A stretch of 64,000 bases of DNA, from contig NZ_CP006704.1 of the NCBI RefSeq assembly GCF_000739375.1, forward strand, positions 2,542,001 to 2,606,000. Direction: 5' to 3'. The notes under the pieces were generated by a model, which saw only the letters and a list, made by a program, of their open reading frames with translations, was not told the origin of the DNA and did no database searches. How positions within the stretch are numbered: the stretch's first letter is position 1; the number at the start of each line of letters is the position of its first letter. The stretch comes from Comamonas testosteroni TK102. Its GTDB lineage: Bacteria > Pseudomonadota > Gammaproteobacteria > Burkholderiales > Burkholderiaceae_C. Positions 54,720 to 62,622 of the stretch are shown one piece after another. The position numbers were made by a program, and so were the translations under genes.

Positions 54720-55934
54720 TCAGGAAGAGGCTTGCAGCCATTGCACCAGGGTTGCCGCGCCAATGCCGCCGGCTCCGGCAATGGCCGCCAGGCCGAGTGT
54801 GGCCTTGGGTGTCGATGACTGGGCCTGATACTCAAGCTGGGCCAGGCAGCGCACCAGAGCAATCGCGCCTGACGCGCCGATCGGGTGGCCGCGCGCCAAG
54901 CCGCCGCCCGCGCTGTTGATCTGCTCGGGCGCAATGCCCATGGCGGCGCAAAAAGCCAGGCCTTGCACGGCAAAGGCGTCATGCAGTTCGATGGCCGACA
55001 GATCCTGTGCCTTCAGCTGTGGGCTTGCCAATGCCTGGCTGCCCCTGGCCAGCACCATCTGGGCTGCTGCAATGGCGACCAGCAGTGGAGTTTCCGGCGC
55101 GGCGCCCACGCTGGCGCTGGCCAGCCATTGTGCGCGGGGCTGCAGATTCCAGCGGGCGCAGGCCTCGGGCGTGGCCAGCAGGACCAGGGCCGCACCATCG
55201 GCCTTTGCAGAGACGGTCAGGGGGCTGAGGGCGTGGGCGGTGATTTCGTCGACACTCGCACCCTCATAGCTGCCCCGGGCCAGCACCGGCATGCGCGCGG
55301 CACGAGCGGGCTGCAGCGCACGCGGATAGGCGTCGGCCGCAAGCCCTGCCACAGGCACGATTTCCTGGGCGAGCTGCGCCCGGGCCGCCAGGGCCCGGTT
55401 GTGGCTCAGCAGCGCATACTGCTCCTGCTGGCTGCGGCTGAAGCCATGCGTGAGCGCATAGTCGGCCGCCGATTGCAGCATATCGGGATCGCGCTCGGGA
55501 TCGGGGGCAAAGGGTGGGCGCTCGTAGCCCTGGGGGTGCTCGCCGGGGTGCAGCGGGCGGGTCTGGCGAATAGGGGCGCGGCTCCAGGCCTCGATGCCAC
55601 CGGCAATCATCACCTCCGCCTGACCCGATTGCAGCAGACCCACAGCCATGGCCACCGCATCCAGGCCCGAGCAGCACTGGGTATCGATGGTGTGCGCGGC
55701 GCAGCCGTCGGGCAGGCCGGCGGCCAGTGCCAGCATGCGCGCCGGGTTGCCGCCAGCGCCCAGAGCGTTTCCGATCACGACCGCGTCGACGGCGTGGGCC
55801 GGCAAGCCGCTTTGCTGCAGCAGTGACAGCAGCAGCGGCCGGCCCAGTTCATGGGGGCTGAGCCGAGCCAGGGCCGAGCCGATCGGAGCCACCGGGCTGC
55901 GGGCCCAGGCAATGATGGGGGTCTTGCTTGGCAT
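54720..55934 (-). CDS. thiolase-family acyl-CoA acetyltransferase
   Basis: 404 residues. Nucleophile C87 lies in TQCCSGLDAVAMAV, the catalytic His in GGGLARGHPIGASGA, and LHDAFAVQGLAFCAAMG fits the family. The usual second cysteine of the C-x-GGG-x-G motif is not seen: the C-terminal strand reads AIAGAGGIGAAT, with Ala where the proton-donating Cys is expected. Activity may therefore lean to one direction or substrate. It lies six bases after the AMP-ligase gene. BioY beside an acyl-CoA ligase and a thiolase also occurs in Bacillus (yhfU-yhfT-yhfS). Possible role in shaping an acyl-CoA precursor for biotin. Confidence 0.88.
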   Translation of the reverse strand: MPSKTPIIAWARSPVAPIGSALARLSPHELGRPLLLSLLQQSGLPAHAVDAVVIGNALGAGGNPARMLALAAGLPDGCAAHTIDTQCCSGLDAVAMAVGLLQSGQAEVMIAGGIEAWSRAPIRQTRPLHPGEHPQGYERPPFAPDPERDPDMLQSAADYALTHGFSRSQQEQYALLSHNRALAARAQLAQEIVPVAGLAADAYPRALQPARAARMPVLARGSYEGASVDEITAHALSPLTVSAKADGAALVLLATPEACARWNLQPRAQWLASASVGAAPETPLLVAIAAAQMVLARGSQALASPQLKAQDLSAIELHDAFAVQGLAFCAAMGIAPEQINSAGGGLARGHPIGASGAIALVRCLAQLEYQAQSSTPKATLGLAAIAGAGGIGAATLVQWLQASS

Positions 55935-55939
55935 GGGCC

Positions 55940-57451
55940 TCAACTCTGCCACGGCCGCAATGCGGGGAGCCGGGCAGGGGATATGCCCGCATCGGCAGGC
56001 GCTGTCATCCGGGCGCGCAGGGCCTGGGCCAGCTGGCCGTGGTCGGTCTTGCCGCTGGCTGTCTGTGGCCAGTGCTCGCAGATCCACCACTGGCGCGGCA
56101 CCTTGAAGGCTTCGGTGCGCTCGCGCAGCCACTGGTTCAGCTCCAGGGCCGAAGGCGCCTCGGTCTGGGGTCTCCATTGCAGCACCGCGTGTACCTGCAG
56201 ACCGCGCAGCGCATCGGCCTGGCCGTGCAGCGAGACCTGGGCAATCGCCGGGTGGCTGGCCAGCAGGTTCTCCACTTCCTCGGGAAACAGGTTCTTGCCC
56301 TGGGTGACGATCATGCGGCTCTGGCGTCCTGCCAGGCACAGCATGCCGCGTTCGTCGATATGGCCCATGTCGCGCACGGACAGCCAGTCACCGTCGCGCA
56401 GCACGGCCGTGGCGTCATGGGCATCGCCCACATAGTCCATGAACAGCATGGGGCTGCGGATATAGATCAGGCCGTCGCTGGCGTGGCTGGTGCCATGCTC
56501 GGCCAGCGCATTCTCGGCGGCATCGCTGCCGGTGGGGCGAATGGATAGCTCCACATTGCTGAATGGCCTGCCCACGGCCTGCGGGCCGCTGGCTTCGTCG
56601 GCATCCATCCAGGCCACAAAACTGGCCTCGGAGGCTCCGTAGAACTCGATGATGCGGGCCTGGGGGAACAGGGCGCGCAGCGCCGGCGTGTGGGCGCGCA
56701 TCCAGCGCGCGCCGCTGATGGTGATCAGTTCGACCTCGGGAATGGGTGCGAGCTGGCGATGCTCCGCCCATTGCAGCATCAGCAGCAACTGGCTGGGCAC
56801 GGCGACAAGGCAGGGCGTATCCCCGCCCGCCAGGGTCGCGAGACAGCGCGAGGCAGAGAACTTTTCCTGCATGACGGCGCCGCAGCCATACCAGATGCCT
56901 TGCATGGCCCCGAACAGAAACAGCGAGTGCGAGATGCGCCCTGGTGCCAGCGTGCGCTGGGCGACGACGGGGCCGAAATCCTGCAGGCCGACGCGAAAGC
57001 TTTCCGTCCACGACAGATGGTGGCGCTTGAAGCCCTTGGGCAGGCCGGTGCTGCCCGAGGTAAAGCCGGTATAGAAGGCGGCTGTCGGTGCTGCCGATTC
57101 CAGCTCGCAGGGCTGCCCGGGCAGCCAGCCTTCAATGCGCTGGCGCACGGCCGGCTGCCAGTCGGGGTCGGCGACCGCCGCGCAGCGGCCGCTGCGGATC
57201 ACGGCCAGAAAGTCCACCAGTCGCTCCAGGGTGGAGCGGCTGGCATCCAGCAGCAGCATCTGCGGCGCGCGTTGCGCCACCAGGCGTGCCGAGCGCAGCT
57301 CGACCTCCGCGTGCAGCCGGTCAAAGGTCCAGGAGTCGGCCTCGCTCTGCAAGGCCACCAGATCGGGTCGGTGCTGCGCCCAATAGGCCAGCGGGCCATG
57401 CACCAGTTGCCAGAAGCCTTGCAGCGGCGCGGCAGCGGACAGTGCCTTCAT
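55940..57451 (-). CDS. AMP-binding acyl-CoA synthetase-like ligase
   Basis: 503 residues of the ANL superfamily. The P-loop is TGFTSGSTGLPKGFKRHH (about residue 130), the A5 motif is EFYGASEASFVAW, A7 is VRDMGHIDERGM and A8 is GRQSRMIVTQGKNLFPEEVE. The C-terminal lysine motif PRQWWICEHWPQTASGKTD is present. It would activate a carboxylic acid as acyl-AMP and then acyl-CoA. Its ATG overlaps the bioY stop by four bases, tightly linking it to biotin uptake. Slightly shorter than long-chain acyl-CoA synthetases; substrate unknown (pimelate-like or fatty acids are guesses). Confidence 0.88.
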   Translation of the reverse strand: MKALSAAAPLQGFWQLVHGPLAYWAQHRPDLVALQSEADSWTFDRLHAEVELRSARLVAQRAPQMLLLDASRSTLERLVDFLAVIRSGRCAAVADPDWQPAVRQRIEGWLPGQPCELESAAPTAAFYTGFTSGSTGLPKGFKRHHLSWTESFRVGLQDFGPVVAQRTLAPGRISHSLFLFGAMQGIWYGCGAVMQEKFSASRCLATLAGGDTPCLVAVPSQLLLMLQWAEHRQLAPIPEVELITISGARWMRAHTPALRALFPQARIIEFYGASEASFVAWMDADEASGPQAVGRPFSNVELSIRPTGSDAAENALAEHGTSHASDGLIYIRSPMLFMDYVGDAHDATAVLRDGDWLSVRDMGHIDERGMLCLAGRQSRMIVTQGKNLFPEEVENLLASHPAIAQVSLHGQADALRGLQVHAVLQWRPQTEAPSALELNQWLRERTEAFKVPRQWWICEHWPQTASGKTDHGQLAQALRARMTAPADAGISPARLPALRPWQS

Positions 57452-58041
57452 CGGCGACCGCCAAAGCGCCAGTCCGGCAGACCGCGTGCCACTGTGTGAA
57501 CAATCAGTGCGCAGAGAATGCATTTGATGAAGTCGCCGGGCACAAAGGCCAGCGTCACGGCAAAAGCCTGGTTCAGGCTCATCTTGGCGATCAGCATCAG
57601 GCCCAGCACGCCAAAGGCATGCAGACACAGCAAGCCACCGAGCACGGAGGCGATGAAGGCGCTCAGTGCCGTGCGGCGCGGCGTGCTTTGCGGCAGGGCG
57701 GCCATGATGGCGCCTGTCACGGCGGCGGCCAGCGCATAGCCGATCAGATAGCCGGCAGAAGGTGCCATGAAAACGCCGATGCCGCCGCGGCCGCCCGACA
57801 GCAGGGGCAGGCCCACGGCTACGGCCGCGAGAAACAGCACCATGGATTGCATGCCGCGCCAGGGTCCGAGCATGACGCCTGCCAGCATCACGCCCAGCGA
57901 CTGGATGGTGATGGGCACGCCGAACGGCAGGTCGATCTTGGGAATCAGGCCCATCACGGCCATCAGCGCCGCAAACAGCGATACCTGGGCCATGGAGCGT
58001 GCGCCGCCGCGCGATACGGTGTGAGAGGGAGTGGTGGTCAT
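57448..58041 (-). CDS. bioY: biotin transporter S component
   Basis: 197-residue membrane protein with six helices. The BioY signature is ITIQSLGVMLAGVMLGPWRG, then VGLPLLSGGRGGIGVFMAPSAGYLIGY; AFVPGDFIKCILCALIV completes the family pattern. The S component captures biotin and works with BioM and BioN. ATG 58041 is used. The stop overlaps the acyl-ligase gene, and bioN lies ten bases upstream. Confidence 0.93.
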   Translation of the reverse strand: MTTTPSHTVSRGGARSMAQVSLFAALMAVMGLIPKIDLPFGVPITIQSLGVMLAGVMLGPWRGMQSMVLFLAAVAVGLPLLSGGRGGIGVFMAPSAGYLIGYALAAAVTGAIMAALPQSTPRRTALSAFIASVLGGLLCLHAFGVLGLMLIAKMSLNQAFAVTLAFVPGDFIKCILCALIVHTVARGLPDWRFGGRR

Positions 58042-58051
58042 CAACAGTCTC

Positions 58052-58645
58052 CTAGAAACCCAGTCTTGCCCAGAGGGCGTCGGCTACACGGCGCGTGGCC
58101 TGCAGCATATGAATCGTCAGCGGTGCAATCAGACGCAGGCCGCCGCTTTTGCCGGTGCGCAGCCGGTATGCTTCGTCCAGCTTCTTCCATTGCACAAAGA
58201 AATGCTCGGTAAAGCGCAGCATCAGCGCAAGCTGCATGGCCACGCGCTCGGTGGGGATGCCCAGGCGGGCCAGCGGGGCCAGCAGCCATTCCAGCACCTC
58301 GACCAGATCGCTGGGGCGAGTGGTCACGGTCAGCACAATGCCCAGAGTCGAGGCGCAGACCAGCCGCAGACTGCTGAGGGCTGCCAGCACCGGGTTGCCC
58401 ATGAAGACATGAAAGCCCGCCACCAGCAGCGCCGCGACGATGACCGAGTGCATCAGCCGGCGTGCCACCTGGGTGGCCTGGCCCAGCGATATCCATAGCA
58501 GCAAGCAGGCTGCGCCGCAGCCCGCCAGCACCCAGGGGCTGGCTATCAGGAACAGCAGCGTGCCAAAAACCGCCAGCAGCAGGAGCTTGAGGCCGGCCGA
58601 CCAGCGATGCAGCCAGGTCGCCACTTCGCTGTAGAGACTACCCAT
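58052..58645 (-). CDS. bioN: ECF transporter T component for biotin
   Basis: 197-residue CbiQ-family membrane protein with about five helices (LLLLAVFGTLLFLIASPWVL, VIVAALLVAGFHVFMG). The coupling helices include RPSDLVEVLEWLLAPLARLG and the region near TRRVADALWARLGF; the Ala-Arg-Gly type motifs of CbiQ are diverged. It overlaps the bioM gene by eight bases and completes the BioMNY complex. Symbol rests on family and context. Confidence 0.9.
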   Translation of the reverse strand: MGSLYSEVATWLHRWSAGLKLLLLAVFGTLLFLIASPWVLAGCGAACLLLWISLGQATQVARRLMHSVIVAALLVAGFHVFMGNPVLAALSSLRLVCASTLGIVLTVTTRPSDLVEVLEWLLAPLARLGIPTERVAMQLALMLRFTEHFFVQWKKLDEAYRLRTGKSGGLRLIAPLTIHMLQATRRVADALWARLGF

Positions 58646-59387
58646 GCAGGTCTCCGTGGGAGATTTTCTGCATCAGCTGCTCCCGCACGGAGGTCTCGTA
58701 GGCCCCGCAGATGTCGCGGCCCGGACCATCGCCGCGCAGCCGGCCCTGCTCCAGCCAGATCACGCGTTCGAAGTCGCGCACATGATCGAGCACATGGGTG
58801 GAGACCAGCACCTGTTGCGGTGCGGCAGCGATATCCTGGGCCAGAAGGGCCTGCCCGGGCAGGTCCAGGCTGGCAAAGGGCTCGTCCAGCAGCAGCAGCT
58901 GGGGCGCGGCAATCAGCAGCGAGAGCCAGCACACCTGCTGGCGCTGGCCCTGGCTCAGGCTGCTGACGGCCCGCTCGGCCCAGTGGGCCATGCCGCGTGC
59001 GGCCAGCAGCTCGCGCGCCCTGGCTCTGGCCTGCTGCTTGTTCAGACCCTGGGGGCGCAGGCCCAGGGCCAGCTCTTCCTCCACCGTGGGGAAGATGATC
59101 TGGTCGTCCGGGTTCTGGAACATCAGGCCGATCAGGCCCGGCCGGTTCTGGCGGGCCTGCAGCAAGGGCATGCCATCCACCAGTACCTGTCCGGCCTGGG
59201 GCTGCTCAAGTCCGCAAAGCAGGCGGAACAGGCTCGATTTGCCTGCGCCGTTGTTGCCGATCACGCCGATGCGCTTTTGCGCCAGGCTCAGGTTCAGGCC
59301 GTCGAACACCTGGGTCTGGCCGCGCTGCAACCGTATGTCGACCAGCTGCACGCCCTGTTGGGTGGGGCTTTGCAAGCCGTCGCTCAT
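58638..59387 (-). CDS. bioM: ECF transporter ATPase for biotin
   Basis: 249 residues. Walker A GNNGAGKSS at 44-52, Q-loop LMFQNPDDQIIFPTVEEELAL (the CbiO-like NPDDQ), signature SLSQGQRQQV and Walker B LLLLDEPFASLD. The NPDDQ-x-x-F-P-T pattern is characteristic of ECF ATPases. ATG 59387 starts the conserved domain. First gene of the six-gene minus-strand operon bioM-bioN-bioY-ligase-thiolase-nitroreductase. A perfect 15-bp palindrome lies about 210 bases upstream. Confidence 0.93.
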   Translation of the reverse strand: MSDGLQSPTQQGVQLVDIRLQRGQTQVFDGLNLSLAQKRIGVIGNNGAGKSSLFRLLCGLEQPQAGQVLVDGMPLLQARQNRPGLIGLMFQNPDDQIIFPTVEEELALGLRPQGLNKQQARARARELLAARGMAHWAERAVSSLSQGQRQQVCWLSLLIAAPQLLLLDEPFASLDLPGQALLAQDIAAAPQQVLVSTHVLDHVRDFERVIWLEQGRLRGDGPGRDICGAYETSVREQLMQKISHGDLHG

Positions 59388-59595
59388 GCGCCAGCTCCTG
59401 CTGCAGCAAGGGCAGGGCTGAAAGACGCCGGGCTGGAATGTGGATGGCAAGGAGCGAAAAGGGCTGACATACGGGGAGAGTCTGAAACTGTGCCCCGGCT
59501 TCAAACATGCGAGGCAGCGTTGGTGGCGGATTCTAGCGCTGTGAATTTGCTTTCAAAAGACTGCCATCTGAGCTCTTTTTATGTGAATTTCCTAT

Positions 59596-59610
59596 AAGAA
59601 ATGATTTCTT
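59596..59610. promoter_or_regulatory. perfect palindrome upstream of bioM
   Basis: AAGAAATGATTTCTT (7-1-7, no mismatch). It is unlike the E. coli BirA operator, so if it is a biotin operator the regulator would be of another type. Evidence is symmetry and position only. Confidence 0.4.
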
Positions 59611-59951
59611 TACCTGCGGCGGCTGTCTGTTTTCATTGGGGCCGCATTTCGTCGCAGTTGTGCGCCTGATGACAGCGTGTTGCAGAGTGAAGAGTTTCTG
59701 TGTGCCGTTCTTGCCTGCTTCAGGGGCTAACTTCGCTCAAGCTGCGCGAGCGCTGGCGAGAAGATTCATGAGGTTGGGCGTGGATAGCCATGTTTTGGCG
59801 TGGTTTGCACTGCTGATGAGCGCAAGCTGCAGTGGGCCGCTGCCGTGAGGCAATCAAGCCGGCGCGAGATTGGCGGTTTTCGGACTCAGACAGGCAGATT
59901 GCCAGTACCCAAATTTTTCTAAAAAAAATCGCTTTTGAGCCGCCCGGATAT

Positions 59952-59976
59952 AAAAAAGCGGGCACCGGGCCCGCTT
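59952..59976 (-). terminator. intrinsic terminator of the TonB receptor gene
   Basis: On the minus strand AAGCGGGC - CCGGT - GCCCGCTT stem followed by T-run. About 30 bases after the stop. Confidence 0.88.
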
Positions 59977-60005
59977 GTTGCTGTCCGGCAATGCGGATGA
60001 CCTGC

Positions 60006-62150
60006 CTAGAACTGGTAGCTGAGGCTGGTCCCGGCCATCCATTGACGTCCCGGGGCAGGTTCGTAGTAGCGGCCCTCGGGCTTGGTCGCTTCGTTGACGA
60101 TGACCGAGCCCACATAGTTCTTGTCCGCCAGATTGTCGACGCGGGCAAAAGCACTGAGTTTCCAGGCGCCCAGGCGCCGGGTGTAGCCAACGCTCAGGCT
60201 GGCCACGTTGTAGCTGGGGGCGTAGACCTGGTTCTTGTCGTCAGCGGCAATACGGCCCACATGACGCCAGTCCAGGCCCACACGCCAGTCGGTGGCGGGA
60301 AGCCATTCCAGTCCCAGGTAGCCCAGATGCCTGGCCGTGCCGGCAATGCGGTTGCCGGCGGGAATGCAGTCCTGGCCCTTGCTGTCGCAATAGCCGCTGC
60401 GCAGGCTGGCGTCGAGCAAGGTCAGCGCGCCGTTCAGGCGCAACTGGGGCATCAGCCAGGTGCTGGTGCTCAGCTCCATGCCGCGGCGGCGGGTTTTGCC
60501 TGCGTTCTGATAGGAGGCGCGGCCACTGTCGTTGCTGGCCACCACGATTTCATTGTCGGTCTGGGTCTGGAACAGCGCGGCAGACCAATCGCCGCGCAGG
60601 CCGGCCACATTGAAGCGTTGCTTGATGCCCAGCTCGGCACTGGTCGATACCGCAGGCTTGAGGCCGAAGTTCAGGCCGCCCACCAGATCGGGGCGGTACG
60701 AGATCTCGTTGAAGGTCGGTGTCTCCATGCCGCGACCCAGCGAGGCATAGATATTGGTGTCCTGATTGAGCTCGTGCTGCAGTGAAACAACCGGCAGCAA
60801 CTTATGGAATCCAGCATTGCCGCTATCGTCCTTGTCAGCCAGGAAATGGTCGCGCGATTGGAACTGCACATTGCTCCAGCGCAGGCCGGCATCGAGCTTC
60901 CAGCGCGGGGCAAAGGCCCAGGAGGCTTGTAGATAGGGGTCGATGCTGGTGAGGGTATTGCGCTCGTCGCGCACCAGCTCGCCGACCACGCCCAGCTGGT
61001 TGCCGACAAAGTTCTTGTAGCCCTGGCGATCTTCCCTGACGGTATTGGCAGCCAGGCCGGCAATCAGGCCCAGGCTGCCGCTGCCCAGCTCGTACTTGCC
61101 GCTCCAGCGTGCATCGATGCCGCCATAGTCGCGCTTTAGGCCGATCACCCCGCCTTTGTACTTGTCCTCAAGTTTGCTGCTGGGAGGGATAGACTGAAAC
61201 TGCATCATTTCACGCTGACCGGCATAGGCCATGAGGCGCAGCGCCTGGCCTGCACCAAGCTCGCGCTCATAGGTCAGGCCGGCCTGGGTCTGCTTCACGC
61301 TTTTGCGCGAGTTCATTTTGATCGCATTGGCGTTGACGTCCTTTGGATTGAGGGCCCATTCGCTGGGTTTGATGCCGCCGGGGTCCTTGGCATCGATGTC
61401 CACATGGTTGGCGACCAGGGTCAGCCGGCTGTATTCGTCGGGCCTGACATCGATACGGGCGTTGAACAGGTTTTTGTCCGCTGCGCTCTGGGCTCGGTAG
61501 CCGTCGGTGAGAAAACGGCTGGCGCTGAGCACATAGCCAATCCCGTTGGCTTCGCCCTTGGCCTTGAGCCCCAGTCGCTTCTGGCCGTCGCTGCCCAGCG
61601 CAAAGCTGCTTTCCACCGAGGGCGCACCCTCGCCGCGTTCGGTATAGGCGTTGATCACGCCGCCAGAGGCGTTGCCGTAGAGCGCGGAGTAGGGGCCGCG
61701 CAGCACCTCCACTCGCTCCAGCGAGGCGATATCGATATTGTTGGTCTGGCCCTGGCCATCGGGCATGGTGGAGGGGATGCCGTCCACATAGATCTGTATG
61801 CCGCGCACGCCGAAGGTGGAGCGCGCGCCAAAGCCGCGAATCGACAGCTGCAGGTCTTGCGCGTAGTTCTGGCGGTTCTGCAGTTGCAGGCCCGGAGCTG
61901 CGCCCAGGGACTCCGAGAGATTGACCTGCAGATTGCGCTCGCGCATGCGCTCGCCATCGAGCACGGTGACGGAGGCTGGGGTCTGCTCCAGTGCAGACTG
62001 CTGCAAGGTGCTGCGCACGGTGACTTCGGACAGCTGGGGCAGGTCCGGCTGGGCGGCGGCTTGCTGGGCCAGTGCGGACTGTGCCGTCAGCAGCAGTCCG
62101 GCGGCGGCCACAGGCCAGCCTGCCAGATGGCAAAGACGCGAAAAATGCAT
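60006..62150 (-). CDS. TonB-dependent outer-membrane receptor
   Basis: 714 residues. Signal peptide (VAAAGLLLTAQSALAQ), TonB-box-like SEVTVRST and plug with LSIRGFGARSTFGVRGIQI and RVEVLRGPYSALYGNASGG. The 22-strand barrel ends in WMAGTSLSYQF. The NLADKNYVGSVIVNEA segment near the C-terminus resembles receptors for iron chelates and cofactors. No STN domain, so no surface signalling. ATG 62150 is used. It is divergent from the TPP-riboswitch operon, sharing about 310 bases of upstream DNA with an 18-bp palindrome. The ligand is unknown; thiamin or a related compound is conceivable from the neighbour only. Confidence 0.9.
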   Translation of the reverse strand: MHFSRLCHLAGWPVAAAGLLLTAQSALAQQAAAQPDLPQLSEVTVRSTLQQSALEQTPASVTVLDGERMRERNLQVNLSESLGAAPGLQLQNRQNYAQDLQLSIRGFGARSTFGVRGIQIYVDGIPSTMPDGQGQTNNIDIASLERVEVLRGPYSALYGNASGGVINAYTERGEGAPSVESSFALGSDGQKRLGLKAKGEANGIGYVLSASRFLTDGYRAQSAADKNLFNARIDVRPDEYSRLTLVANHVDIDAKDPGGIKPSEWALNPKDVNANAIKMNSRKSVKQTQAGLTYERELGAGQALRLMAYAGQREMMQFQSIPPSSKLEDKYKGGVIGLKRDYGGIDARWSGKYELGSGSLGLIAGLAANTVREDRQGYKNFVGNQLGVVGELVRDERNTLTSIDPYLQASWAFAPRWKLDAGLRWSNVQFQSRDHFLADKDDSGNAGFHKLLPVVSLQHELNQDTNIYASLGRGMETPTFNEISYRPDLVGGLNFGLKPAVSTSAELGIKQRFNVAGLRGDWSAALFQTQTDNEIVVASNDSGRASYQNAGKTRRRGMELSTSTWLMPQLRLNGALTLLDASLRSGYCDSKGQDCIPAGNRIAGTARHLGYLGLEWLPATDWRVGLDWRHVGRIAADDKNQVYAPSYNVASLSVGYTRRLGAWKLSAFARVDNLADKNYVGSVIVNEATKPEGRYYEPAPGRQWMAGTSLSYQF

Positions 62151-62465
62151 GTGAATATCTCTGGGGCTTGAGGGGGCGTTGGCTGCCCTGGATGATTTGC
62201 AAGCGTCTGCTGACACAGTCCATTACCGCGACACGCCGCGCTTTCAGGCATGGCGCATATGCGCCATTGCCGGCGCCGTGGCAGGTTGCGTCTCAGGCAG
62301 CTTGCGGTGCTGGGGCGATTGTATTTGGGCAGCAGTGTTTTGATGTTTTTGCCCTGGATGTCCTTCTTGCCCGTGCTGGAGCCTTACCCCAGGTTACAAG
62401 TGACGCGACTTTCATGCACCGGCTCCGGGCCCTTGAAGCGATGCCGTTGGGGTAAGATGGCGCCG
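62151..62465. other. upstream region shared by the TonB receptor and the riboswitch operon
   Basis: 315 bases without a gene. It contains the 18-bp palindrome at 62250-62267. No cobalamin-riboswitch pattern was seen on the receptor side. Confidence 0.55.
62250..62267. promoter_or_regulatory. perfect 18-bp palindrome
   Basis: ATGGCGCATATGCGCCAT, about 100 bases upstream of the receptor ATG and about 200 bases upstream of the riboswitch. It could be an operator for the receptor promoter. Regulator unknown. Confidence 0.45.
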
Positions 62466-62540
62466 CGCTCCGGGGTGCACGCCAGTGCTGAGATCTACAC
62501 CCGCGAACTTGACCCGGTTCATACCGGCGGAAGAAGAGCT
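62466..62540 (+). promoter_or_regulatory. TPP riboswitch (THI element)
   Basis: The conserved parts occur in order. GGGGTGC (62473-62479) is followed by a very short P3 (GCAC-GCCA-GTGC) and GCTGAGA (62488-62494). ACACCC then pairs with GGGGTG to close P2. GAACTTGACC and CCGGTTCATACCGGCGG form the P4/P5 arm, and GAGC at 62537-62540 pairs with GCTC at 62468-62471 for P1. The two TPP-contacting signatures (CTGAGA and the GCGG end of P5) are intact. It precedes a LuxE-like gene, an unusual target. Confidence 0.9.
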
Positions 62541-62584
62541 TGCAAGCTGACCTCAGGGCAGTGCGTTCTCGCATGGTCAGCAAG

Positions 62585-62616
62585 CCTTCGGAGCATGATG
62601 TCCCCGCTCTCGAAGG
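62585..62616 (+). promoter_or_regulatory. Shine-Dalgarno-sequestering hairpin of the TPP riboswitch
   Basis: CCTTCG-GAGC (62585-62594) pairs with GCTC-(T)-CGAAGG (62606-62616), giving a ten-base-pair stem with one bulged T. The AAGG of the ribosome site for the LuxE-like gene is in its 3' arm. GCTGACC (62547-62553) can pair with GGTCAGC (62575-62581) just before it. This fits translational control: TPP-bound aptamer allows the hairpin to hide the ribosome site. Confidence 0.75.
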
Positions 62617-62622
62617 AATTTC

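Larger units (their letters stand above)
59388..60005. other. 618-base intergenic region between bioM and the TonB receptor gene
   Basis: No supportable gene. It holds a perfect palindrome AAGAAATGATTTCTT (59596-59610), suited to a repressor site for the bio operon, and the receptor terminator at 59952-59976. A short plus-strand open frame at 59636-59848 has no ribosome site or recognisable product. Confidence 0.6.

Noticed and set aside
59636..59848. Plus-strand 70-codon open frame in the bioM/receptor gap
   Set aside because: No ribosome site, no recognisable family, weak coding character.
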